A stretch of 39,486 nt of DNA from a virus. This document shows positions 16,401-22,705 of this stretch, piece after piece. The notes beneath the pieces are model-generated. The model saw nothing but the letters and a program-made list of their open reading frames with translations, did no database searches and had not been told where the DNA came from. Positions within the stretch are counted from its first letter, which is position 1, and every line of letters begins with the position of its first letter. Where the stretch lies: positions 1 to 39,486 of the IMG/VR virus record IMGVR_UViG_3300002144_000160. One strand, given 5' to 3'. The position numbers and the translations under genes are program-made.

Positions 16401-18224
16401 ATCCAAAGCATTAGCGTAGTTGCTCATGGTAACAGCTTCTATTGTTGCTTTTGCCGTAATAAATTCTATGTTATCTTTTGATAATATTTTTTTAAATTTA
16501 TTAGTCCTGCTGGTTACATCGCCTATTGCCTTATAGTAATTATCTACTTGACCTTGTTTTGCTTTCCTCATTAACTGCAACGTAAACCCAATTCCGTCTC
16601 CAACTAAAGCCAGTACTTCTGTTCCCTCTTGTTCAAAAAGACCTTTACCATTTTCAAATACGGTACTAGCCTCCACACCTAATTGGTCGTAGGCTATATT
16701 GTTTTTTACAGTATCAAAAAAAGCATCGTATACGTTGTATTTTTCTGTATCCCCCTCCATTAGCCCTAGACCAAAAGAACCAAATTTAGTCAATAGAAAA
16801 GTAGGCAATCCAATCTCGCCCTCCAGAGCTAACTGGAAGGTGCTTTGTAAAAAAGAGTTCAAGCCTTTGGCAGCTCCCCCTAGTTCAGCGCTACTTTCTT
16901 TTTTAAACTGGTCTATGATATCGCTTTTCTTAAAAGCATTGCCTATTGTGTTAGCGGCTAAATCTATTTTATACGCTCCAGCTAATGTAATTTGATCTGA
17001 TTTTAGCTTTTCAAATTGCGTTTCTGCCTCTGTTTGCCTTTTATCAAATCCAGCTACTATGCTGTTTATTTGTTTTCCTAATATATTTATCTGATCAATT
17101 TCCGCTTGATTTAACTCTTTGTTTGTTTTTGTGCCTTTTATTTTTTTAATTTGAGCGTTTAGCTCGGCTACTTGCTGGGTAGCGCCGTTTAAATCCTTAA
17201 CAAGATCTTCGTTTAGGTTAGCTGCTTGATATTCGTTATCTTTAGACGTTTTTTTGTATGCGTTTACACGAGCCTCTTTTAATAGGTTTTCTTTTACTTC
17301 TAAAGATGCTGTGTCAGAAAGCAGCCTACCTCTTAACACCTTGTCTTTGGACACTATATCTGCTACCTCACTATAAACTGCTTGGTCGTATTTCAGCACT
17401 TGGCTAGGCATGGAATCAGCTGCTCCAAAAGTTTCCGGAAAAGCTCTGCTCAATCCAAGGCTTTCGTTTACCAGCCTACTAGCTGAGGCTAGCATTGGAA
17501 AGTTTTTAAATATAGGACCAGTTTCTGTTGCTGCACTGTAGCCGTTTGTGTCCTCTACCGCTTTCTGCATAGCAGTGTATACTTCTTTTTGCTCCGGACT
17601 AAGACTTGCTTCCGCTACTTCTTTGTCGCTGCCAATGGGCATCTGCCTAATTGCAAACAGGCGTTCTGTTTCAGACTCTTGCAGCTGCGCTTGTAGTTGG
17701 GCCTCTCTTTTAGCTAACTCTTTATAATCCGGGCTTGCTGAAAAAGTATTACTTAAGGCGCTCTGTACTTCCCTTAGTTCCTCTTCTATCCCGTTTCTTT
17801 CTATAGGATCGGATACCCATGGATTGAAGGTTGTACCAGCGTCCTTTTCTTCTTCAGGAACAGCTTCGTTAAGAGCTTTATACTCTTCTTCTGTAACTTC
17901 TTTGCCATTAAATGTAAACGGCACTTCTCCTCCTAAATCAATTTCTTGATCATCAACTGGCGGAAATCCTTGAAATTCCAAAGAACCATCTTCCTGCGGT
18001 AATTCCGTATCTTGTTGTGCTTCCCTTGCGTCCTCCGCATTCGCACTTTGAGGAGGGCTTTGAAAATCCCCTGCTTCTGGAGCTTCCTTTGGGCCAACGT
18101 CTTTAGTTTCTATCTCTAACCTTTCGATAGTGAAGTTGTTTGCTTCCGCTTCCGCTAAGCCTTTTTGCCTGGCGCTAATGCTATCAAAAGTAACTTCTTT
18201 TCCATTTATACGATATCTAAACAT
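7404..18224 (-). CDS. Giant multidomain internal virion / ejection protein (polyvalent protein)
   Basis: At 3606 residues this is the largest gene, at the position of T7 gp16 after two other ejection-protein candidates. Visible in order: NGKEVT motifs at 7 and 106 around an acidic linker; long helices; hydrophobic segments near 467-488 and 722-738; a zincin-like HELLH at 945-949; a charged coiled-coil stretch at about 1100-1200; a HAD phosphatase-like domain with DFDDT (2102-2106), LTARP (T2181) and FADD (D2237, D2238); an ANPWCVT motif (C2428) followed by a FKDGKLLAL stretch near 2645; a conserved-looking block near 2800; hydrophobic segments at about 3040-3066, 3236-3263, 3298-3319 and 3378-3407; and two LYEYxLKRWQVNEL repeats at the C-terminus. 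It probably enters the host envelope with the DNA, while the enzymatic domains may act on host targets. No lytic transglycosylase or RNA polymerase motif was seen. Confidence 0.8.
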   Translation of the reverse strand: MFRYRINGKEVTFDSISARQKGLAEAEANNFTIERLEIETKDVGPKEAPEAGDFQSPPQSANAEDAREAQQDTELPQEDGSLEFQGFPPVDDQEIDLGGEVPFTFNGKEVTEEEYKALNEAVPEEEKDAGTTFNPWVSDPIERNGIEEELREVQSALSNTFSASPDYKELAKREAQLQAQLQESETERLFAIRQMPIGSDKEVAEASLSPEQKEVYTAMQKAVEDTNGYSAATETGPIFKNFPMLASASRLVNESLGLSRAFPETFGAADSMPSQVLKYDQAVYSEVADIVSKDKVLRGRLLSDTASLEVKENLLKEARVNAYKKTSKDNEYQAANLNEDLVKDLNGATQQVAELNAQIKKIKGTKTNKELNQAEIDQINILGKQINSIVAGFDKRQTEAETQFEKLKSDQITLAGAYKIDLAANTIGNAFKKSDIIDQFKKESSAELGGAAKGLNSFLQSTFQLALEGEIGLPTFLLTKFGSFGLGLMEGDTEKYNVYDAFFDTVKNNIAYDQLGVEASTVFENGKGLFEQEGTEVLALVGDGIGFTLQLMRKAKQGQVDNYYKAIGDVTSRTNKFKKILSKDNIEFITAKATIEAVTMSNYANALDAGMDKNTATIYSAQQSLMTAAIQMIYPDIKMITPSQSILTSISKLPGNLQWAAIKKAVFGGGAKLLGGVSMEYLEELTESIGERALNGAFAIANSEFLGDQWWVENKKILLSTMLISGPLSGVGATQTAINTYDNFINVAEWQMNIALGTLYEQRKAMLKEQKKPGSGIKAEDIAKIEEAISFAKKMTTALKNSPANVSGAELQLLIEKQELVEKNKNLDPAFRGDNDAAIKVLDEKIKAANKTGKAAKFVKEAAAKDVETAKKINKALDLGSELEAYDTQQEIDDRIDELKVNGAEDTDIDKTAYGVIIAMKDGSDVILVNKAAAIKDGRINTAAHELLHRYLKNTLKDDSGNTAAVGKSLNEYYKSLGMDSNGEFEARRAQAARDFGENSNNYNEELITMLSEAMLDGKVKSNQGNIGKLIDGVKRLLSVNKDITLDDGKSVFDFVKEYNRSIKKGKASKKIQKGAAGIKGKLIKDEGTKAPKTNKSSSRLQERFDKAEEALDDAEDLYNLDQYDPSLKKAVEDAQKEYDLAEAALDAGVVPVTESTTTSPAVEPVKKEKIVRPKADKSKRKYSLDKEVKKELEPKIAKVREANRAQRAAERKLNEEAIAAINAIDDKVESRSDREKRIIALKAKPLTIRKEDEITKLEAELIKELAVPISKATNLLTRVFYDRISENAKKAVSKDDFKASVRAEITNYTLNEFKPVTVNREGETVFNDIEDIIFQRGYFRMRDKAEREGVVSKASGISRGADALTNIAAEGTSSDNFDENSNDYVAFREKRKVSSLLTSSERYNLTKKKVQEFWDENEGVTKFESFKGVPNLINDILAEMFGVREGTLTARSGNLNDTDFRNAIEAFTKEQAVYTIKENGIIREERVALEDVPEFQSKLSEKRAEDKSFSFKRELNETMVEGFLKFLPLSSAPQYKYESGRKGRYSGKSTGLPKNLMALAYQREGRETKGVGNEARSQKENLTIEDVLEAIGAGVDPEGNITKKMSVTGRDREGQTMLGIINLFGRMTTNELSRTETALDPMTKEDLAAGKNPNMYSSVIDPMYTAMNGPVDIEIFRGENFKTKALTPEKLNLPYEFMVDEQIRLKRKLTGLEASNIVQKYATEAFGTRPGRVYKKLFRQLYEAHDSEGYSKIKAEIEVMKDMQFAFGQAFLYTVKDEAINFEWSKVEALKKPGVSKETKIQVIKDYINRWNRAGRDLDYSAGFPFLKATNNTRVFEEISKASGLSTDQMNKLGFTLAKSIGGHTINFTEKTKKGAVSKPLGLTVNSDQVKKGLNSKNSADNNAAAVNVNKNSKIARKEFYEIIDAFLDAGDIKGAYSALALMNVSPSGIARQLASMGRTFKINADDVTTLDHNPSMSYVNLKLASYIKNRNKATLDAYLDKTTINNISKTIDKQLKKEGSLEEGRYNDLIDNYKGKVAIDVNYGAKHKQSAKLNSENLPKNLRVEGQTLEQSLQQAEAFDKAIDLGNSLDRPTRGISVWDFDDTLATTKSNVLYTMPDGTKGKLDASRFAKEGDTFLANGAEFDFSEFSKVMSGAKGPFFNKAVDRNKKFGNQDVYILTARPANSANAIHEFLKGIGLDIPLSNITGLASSDPQAKANWVVSKFAEGYNDFYFADDHVGNVAAVGDALSRLDDVQSKVELAKAAKYSKKIRAEYSTILDKLRGGDVIEGNKVFSAEQQIDEVFDWVKSLDIPEKNQAKYKKAALNFVAKSPTNFPVDAEIVGEAIRIAELKKLNVMDFSNPRDIIDKFAGEVKAERLDPNKEKQFFNKKSLPEGVETFQITTQRGGQQAVRRMLDTHWGEKANPWCVTVQKTEYTPAEQKARKETPPGIPIGTTVKVTYEAIVNAGVVENYITFDNLGNRVEDVMFDFIGNLKPGWVAGKAEYDSTDPNDQWVIDRENEQDFNKELDQAKAEGYTIREGSYDTSQDNFYVQMERNNDPEVNRVQKYVSYYKTKDPNMTQKEFDNGPAKGGTVKNPEIYATGPVKLTKASFNMWENYGKPVFTEMVNEDTGAVEINDGGFEIAFKDGKLLALKNLGGSKQEWFDRMDHGTKDLALKVPRDTKGKINGPSIMMNTDSGKVFGKNYTVKYSKKLEGEINFLTNELSTKGEALPGQSTNLDAQPKAVKDVINTLDVKSKTQQSRIRYSKTLDQEFNKIIEQESGIEDFKEYKSVKAALKGKVKKFRMKFFIPPSAEDFLGLLYTTLPKGKQGEAALAFYTEHLLQPYARAINGLRKGRIAMAKDYKAVKKQLGIVPKELKKTFEYEDENGKMKESLFSKEMAIRVYVWDAQGIEVEGLSNVDLPILVNYVNANPNLKAFGDQLLALNKGKKSATPNKNWPAGTITSDLLNDLNTEGRKGLLELWQQNVDVIFSSKNMSKLEAAYGENYVVAVKDALRRMKSGRNTVPTPNTVTDTFVRWLNGAVGNIMFLNRRSAVLQLISFTNFINFEGNNLYQASRAFANQPQYWKDWIYLMNSDYLVDRRDGLRINVNEADIATTAKEGGFQGVLAKILKAGFLPTKMADSAAIATGGASFYRNRVNSLIKDGMDPVAAEKKAMEDFIATAEVSQQSSDPSKTSKQQAEPIGRIILAFANTPSQYARIMKRSAQDLYNGRGKPATHISRLVYYGVIQNAVFNYLQQAMFAAMFGDDDESDEEMTELQEASNDKKLLSVANSMADGILRGIGVAGVIFSVLKNLGIKIYQRSDKKRNKDYKMTIYEELLKMSPPLSSKLTKLGKAGSAIEWGQKEIEFDKMSLKHPYVTAASSAIAGVTSLPVDRAVGMAIDAVDVASADTEAWMKPLIIMGWPKWQLESEATKAATKEAEKERFKKLEGEKERKTEKEEFSKLDKTERRRLLLTDMTKKEQVDKLYEYGLKRWQVNELDTEGKRVDKLIGLQDKEQYEKDMESLSKGEEMKASDVPTTRKPEPKVYSKEETAKRKKIEKLSKAQQVSMLYEYNLKRWQVNELSSEESRINKIIELQNKKRKDSLK

Positions 18225-18250
18225 ACTTGTGTTTTTTTTATTTATTATAT

Positions 18251-19873
18251 TTAATTTGCAGCTCTTAATTCACGTAACTTTTTAGACAACGCAGCCGCTA
18301 AAGGATCAATCTGAGATGTTAAAAGACCCGTTTTATTTCTAAGGAAGTTTTCCGCTTCCCCTTCATTGGTGAGATCAAATTTCAAAGCAGAGTCTCCTCT
18401 ACCTTCTCCGTCTCCTCCTTTTCCCGCTCTAGTTACGGTAACCAAAAAGTTATCGTCCATTGTAATTCCAAGAGCCTTAAAGTCATCACTAGATCCGGCA
18501 GCAATTGAAGCTCCTGGCCCTAAGCTAGCAAAATCGTAAATAAGATTTCTTGCGGCTTCTCGGGAGGCGGTGCGGTCTACCCCAAGCGTGGCATTTAGTG
18601 CTACTATTTTGTCAATACCTGTGTTATATTTTTCATACGTTTTGAGTAATTCTGCATCCAACTTAGACGCTTTGTCACTTGACGGAACTTTTGCTCCTTG
18701 AGTTTCTCTAAAGTAATTTCCATCTTCTTCTCTTACATTATACGTTTTAAGCATAATGTTTTTTACGGAGTCATTTATAGTCTGGGTTTTTCCTTTCGCA
18801 TCGAGTTTTTCGTACTCTTCTGGGGAAATGTTTAAGTCAAGAAGATATGAGCTTCTATCATGGGGCGTTTGAAATGAGCCAATATTAGAAACAGTGTATT
18901 GCTGCTGCGAACTGACCTGAGCATTAAATAGCTGTGTGTTTAATTGGGATTCATTTATGTAGTAGCCTCCGTCATTTACTCTTCTGGTAGGCTTGTTCTG
19001 CATTACGGGCTCTTGTGGTATCTCTCCACTTGCATTAGCGGTAGCTCCCGGCACATCTCTTGTTTCTAGCATTCCAGGATTAGTTACCTCTTTTCCTCCC
19101 TGCTGTACCAAAATCATAGAGTTTTTACTATTCTTTTGAATAGACGTAACCATGTTTTGATCCTTCAATGACCATAAAGGTCCCATGTTTCTTACTTCTT
19201 GGTGGCTAAACGCTGTTTCTTTTCTTTTTTCCCCTTCAACTTCAGGGTGTAAAATAACTAATTTATCTCGCTTTTCATCGTTTTTAGTGGATGGCTCAAG
19301 CCTATAGCCGTAACCGTTAGCAGCCGTCATACCGTTGTTTATAAGAATTGCATTTTCGCCGTTATCACCATTTATAGAAGGATACAAGACATTACCATTA
19401 AGCGTAGCGGCACCCAATTGTTGGTGTTTAAGCGCTTGCTGTTGCATTGACCCGGTATTTATTATGAGCATGTTGTAATCATTAACTCTACCCATGACCC
19501 CAACCATTTTTTCAGTATTTTCTCTGGTAGGATTTTGCCTGTGTTGATTGGTATATCCGTCTTTTTCTAAAGCTAATTCAGCAAAGTACTCTTTAGCTCC
19601 TGCGTCTACGTTTTGAGCGTATTTTTCTATATTAGCGGCTTGCTGCTGTAGGTTTTTATTGGCTTTTTCTGCATCCAATATTATTGCATTGTTGCGCTCC
19701 TCGTTTTCTTTTTTATCCTCGGCTAGCTGTTTTTCTTTTCTTTCCCTAGCAAGCTGATTTTGTTTTTCCATTCCTATTATGCCCCCAGCTATGTTTTGTG
19801 CACCTTGTGCTATTGCCTGGCCTAGAACAGATCCTGAATCGTCTTTTACTATTGTTGGATTTCTATAACTCAT
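18251..19873 (-). CDS. Putative internal virion / ejection protein (T7 gp15 position)
   Basis: A 540-residue, mostly helical protein. After a Gly/Ala-rich start (GSVLGQAIAQGAQNIAGGIIG, about 14-34) comes a long Lys/Glu/Gln coiled coil to about residue 95, then a polar mixed region. No enzyme motif is seen. It lies 14 bases after the 260-residue Ala/Gln-rich gene and 26 bases before the giant gene, as gp14, gp15 and gp16 are ordered in T7-like phages. The leader before the ATG is pure A/T with no Shine-Dalgarno. The ejection role is inferred from order and composition. Confidence 0.6.
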   Translation of the reverse strand: MSYRNPTIVKDDSGSVLGQAIAQGAQNIAGGIIGMEKQNQLARERKEKQLAEDKKENEERNNAIILDAEKANKNLQQQAANIEKYAQNVDAGAKEYFAELALEKDGYTNQHRQNPTRENTEKMVGVMGRVNDYNMLIINTGSMQQQALKHQQLGAATLNGNVLYPSINGDNGENAILINNGMTAANGYGYRLEPSTKNDEKRDKLVILHPEVEGEKRKETAFSHQEVRNMGPLWSLKDQNMVTSIQKNSKNSMILVQQGGKEVTNPGMLETRDVPGATANASGEIPQEPVMQNKPTRRVNDGGYYINESQLNTQLFNAQVSSQQQYTVSNIGSFQTPHDRSSYLLDLNISPEEYEKLDAKGKTQTINDSVKNIMLKTYNVREEDGNYFRETQGAKVPSSDKASKLDAELLKTYEKYNTGIDKIVALNATLGVDRTASREAARNLIYDFASLGPGASIAAGSSDDFKALGITMDDNFLVTVTRAGKGGDGEGRGDSALKFDLTNEGEAENFLRNKTGLLTSQIDPLAAALSKKLRELRAAN

Positions 19874-19887
19874 ATTTTATATTTTTA

Positions 19888-20670
19888 TTAAAAAGGCAAC
19901 CCCGTTGCTGGGTTTATTGCTCCGGCGTAAGGGTTTAAAGACCCGCCTTCTGCAAATGCTCCTGAACTCATTAGCCCGCCTATTGAGGATGTTACCCCGC
20001 TGATCATGCCAGCCTGCGCTTGCGCCCCCGCCATATTTGCACTAGCTATATCCTGCCTGGCTTGAGATTGCTGCCCAGACATTCTGTCTAAAGAGGCCAT
20101 ATCTCTATTTTCTTGGGCGTTAAACATAAAGGCGGCTCCTTGAGCCTGTGCGTTTTGCACCCTAGCTTCTTCACTCATTTCCATTTGCGTAAGCTGCATT
20201 TCTTTGGCTTGCAGGGCTTGTTCTCCTTGAGCCCTTAGCTTTTCGTTAGCGACTTCTTGCTGCTCTATGTTAGCGGCAACTTCTTTCTTACTTTGCTTAG
20301 CTGCTTGAGCTAATGCTGTGGCACCTCCGGCGCTCGCACCCGTTGCTTGTAATGTATCTAATGTATTTGCTAATGCTATATCTGTTTGCTCCATTTGGAT
20401 CTCCGCAGCGCTTGTAGCTACCCCTAGGTTTGCAAACGGATTACTAAGATCAGCCCGCATTTCGTCTACTAAACCAGACAAAGATGTTACATCTGAATAA
20501 GGGTTAGTCACAGCTTGCCTGTTGGCTTCAAATGCCGCTATTTGTCTATCTAGCCTTGCTTTTTCTGCTTTAGCCGCATTGGCCTGATCTCTTGCGTTTT
20601 TTCCACTAATAAGTCCTCCAGCTATGCTACCTAATACTCCGATTCCCGCGGCTACTAATATTCCTGACAT
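19888..20670 (-). CDS. Putative internal virion protein (T7 gp14-like)
   Basis: A 260-residue protein with an N-terminal glycine-zipper membrane helix (LVAAGIGVLGSIAGGLISG, about 5-23) followed by a long Ala/Gln/Glu coiled coil (about 30-220) and a Gly-rich tail ending in NPATGLPF. This composition is typical of the smallest ejection protein of podoviruses, which forms a pore in the outer membrane. It overlaps the cupin gene by 16 bases. Sequence identity to gp14 is not visible; the call rests on architecture and position. Confidence 0.65.
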   Translation of the reverse strand: MSGILVAAGIGVLGSIAGGLISGKNARDQANAAKAEKARLDRQIAAFEANRQAVTNPYSDVTSLSGLVDEMRADLSNPFANLGVATSAAEIQMEQTDIALANTLDTLQATGASAGGATALAQAAKQSKKEVAANIEQQEVANEKLRAQGEQALQAKEMQLTQMEMSEEARVQNAQAQGAAFMFNAQENRDMASLDRMSGQQSQARQDIASANMAGAQAQAGMISGVTSSIGGLMSSGAFAEGGSLNPYAGAINPATGLPF

Positions 20671-21125
20671 AATTTTTCTTTTTTATTATATTCCTCAAGT
20701 GTCATTGAGAAAAAGTTATTTTCTACTTCTTGCATATCCTTGGTGTCTGTAGGATTAGCTATTACATTAATCCACACGCAATCCTCGATGCACCTAATAA
20801 GTCTTTTTGTTCCTTTAACAGAATAGGACCAACAAGGGGCTATATGTTCTACTGTTTCATTATCCGCTTCTACTATTACCTTTCCTGAAAGTAAAAACCA
20901 AAAATGATTTGTATGATGTATCGCGCTTATAACGATTGTATCAGCCTTCATTTTCATCTGGCGCATATACAGGCCATCTGTAAAGTTGTTTGTTATAGGA
21001 AACTCCTCATTGTTCACTAGGGATTTTCCGTCTCCATACACGCCTTCTGTGTCATTGTTTTCTATGAAAACATTTTGCAAACTTTCTAGACTTTTTATAA
21101 AGCTAGTTGATAATTCTGTATTCAT
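20655..21125 (-). CDS. Cupin-fold protein in the tail gene cluster
   Basis: A 156-residue protein with a single cupin barrel (about 50-135). The signature segment IHHTNHFWFLLSGKVIV resembles cupin motif 1 (HxH...E...G), but the usual Glu is replaced by a hydrophobic residue, so metal binding may be altered or lost. It is followed by strands ending in KGTKRLIRC and VWINVIANP. Similar proteins occur among tail genes of marine phages, as I recall. Its place between a tail protein and the ejection proteins suggests a minor virion or assembly role, or carbohydrate binding. The fold call is good; the function is unknown. Confidence 0.75.
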   Translation of the reverse strand: MNTELSTSFIKSLESLQNVFIENNDTEGVYGDGKSLVNNEEFPITNNFTDGLYMRQMKMKADTIVISAIHHTNHFWFLLSGKVIVEADNETVEHIAPCWSYSVKGTKRLIRCIEDCVWINVIANPTDTKDMQEVENNFFSMTLEEYNKKEKLCQEY

Positions 21126-21134
21126 TTAATTTAA

Positions 21135-22700
21135 TTAAGATGATTGCACAAATCCTGTACTTACTGCAAACAATTCTTTTTTACCGACGTTGCTGTTATT
21201 TATTGACATTGTTACTTCTCCGAAGAATCCTTTTACACCTGATGATGAGCTACCCCATACAACTTCTCCGTTTTGCGAGGGTGTACCATTAACTAGATTG
21301 GCGTAGTATTTATCTTCTTTTAACTTAAACCTGTTTATTAATAACGAGTTTTGCATTTGTTCCAATGTAGTAACAAAAACCGCGCTTGTTATAGGTAACG
21401 TTAAATCCGTGTTAGTTTTAAAGCTATCCATTCTCCACCCGGAGTCTCCTTCGTAATTTATTGTTTGGAAGTTTTTAACCATTGAAGGCGCCCCATTGAA
21501 TACGAAGGTTACATTGGAATTATTTTGATTTCCGTAAAACACTCCTCTAGCTTGTGTGTTTGGGGCTAAAGTATAATGCTTATACAATTTACCATTATAA
21601 GCTGTAAAGTAATTGTTATTTAAACTAATTATTTGATTTGGTTCATAATCAAAAAAGCTTACCCACCCTTTCGACGTTTCGTCAAACGCTAATGTTTCGT
21701 TTGGCGCGGGGCTTTCTTGTGGGATTGAAACTACATATTGCTTGTTATGAGCATCCCATCCACCTATTATGTTTTCTTCAGCGGTAGATAGTTTATCTCT
21801 AAAATAGTCGGTCATGCCATAATCAGATATAACGGTTATCCCATCCATTGATAATCTGCAAACAACGTTTTGATCTCTGTCTGTAAAGTATTTTCTGTAA
21901 CCATTTACAGCAAATGATTCAGGATCCGAACTTATACCGTACTCTCCGGCGTAAGCTACATTTTGTCCTATAACTAAATTACGGCTAGTAACACTAGCGT
22001 TTCCTTCCGCTGAGTATATTGCGTCTTTATCTATTAAAGACTTACTTACCTTACTTTCTTGAAATATGACTAAGTTAGTGTCTTCAGCATATAATTTTTG
22101 TATTGAACCATTAGCTGGATCTATTGTTCTTGTTATGTCTTCCCCTACTGAAAACTGATTAGTTTGGTTAACCCCTGTTCTTGAGTTAAATATACCCGAG
22201 TGTATAAGCGAACTAAGCCTATGCGACTGAGCAGGCTCATCCTCTACTAAGTAGGCTTTTACTCCGTAATCAACAGAAGTGTTATTATATCCAGCTCTTA
22301 TTCGTGATTCTTCAATAAGCCAATCATCATCAGCGTCTGAAACACTGCTAGGGTATCCCTGTGGTATATTATCAAAATTAATAATTTTGCCTATATTAGC
22401 TTGCTGAGGTAATACCGGAGTTGAAGGAGGATCGTCTGCTAAAATAAAGTTCTGATCATTAACGCGTTCTACTATATGAGTTCTATACGTGACCAAAGTG
22501 CCCATAATAGACCATTTGATTGTAACTTCCTGACCCACATTCATTTGCGTTTCAGTCTGGGAGGTATTCATATTAAGGTTTCTTGTAGCCGCGTTGAATG
22601 AATTTGCTTGAGAAACTCTTCCCGGCTTAACATCTGTAATCTTCTTGATCTTTTTTAACCAAAAGGTATTAAAGTATTTTAACTCTATTAGTGCAGCCAT
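21135..22700 (-). CDS. Putative tail nozzle/stabilisation protein
   Basis: A 521-residue beta-rich protein. Phrases such as LYAEDTNLVIFQESKV, YRKYFTDRDQNVVCRLSMDG and WDAHNKQYVVSIP recur as short strand-turn-strand units, as in the propeller-like tail nozzle or tail-stabilising proteins of podoviruses. It begins 5 bases after the stop of the 1620-residue nozzle-like gene and may form the same structure. I saw no peptidase or sugar-binding motif. The structural role is inferred from order and repeat style; receptor binding is an alternative. Confidence 0.6.
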   Translation of the reverse strand: MAALIELKYFNTFWLKKIKKITDVKPGRVSQANSFNAATRNLNMNTSQTETQMNVGQEVTIKWSIMGTLVTYRTHIVERVNDQNFILADDPPSTPVLPQQANIGKIINFDNIPQGYPSSVSDADDDWLIEESRIRAGYNNTSVDYGVKAYLVEDEPAQSHRLSSLIHSGIFNSRTGVNQTNQFSVGEDITRTIDPANGSIQKLYAEDTNLVIFQESKVSKSLIDKDAIYSAEGNASVTSRNLVIGQNVAYAGEYGISSDPESFAVNGYRKYFTDRDQNVVCRLSMDGITVISDYGMTDYFRDKLSTAEENIIGGWDAHNKQYVVSIPQESPAPNETLAFDETSKGWVSFFDYEPNQIISLNNNYFTAYNGKLYKHYTLAPNTQARGVFYGNQNNSNVTFVFNGAPSMVKNFQTINYEGDSGWRMDSFKTNTDLTLPITSAVFVTTLEQMQNSLLINRFKLKEDKYYANLVNGTPSQNGEVVWGSSSSGVKGFFGEVTMSINNSNVGKKELFAVSTGFVQSS

Positions 22701-22705
22701 TAATT

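Noticed and set aside
7404-18224. N4-type virion RNA polymerase (similar length, about 3500 residues)
   Set aside because: No T7-like polymerase motifs could be found. The DFDDT acidic motif is followed by LTARP and FADD, the HAD set, rather than the DxDGD context of multisubunit RNA polymerases.
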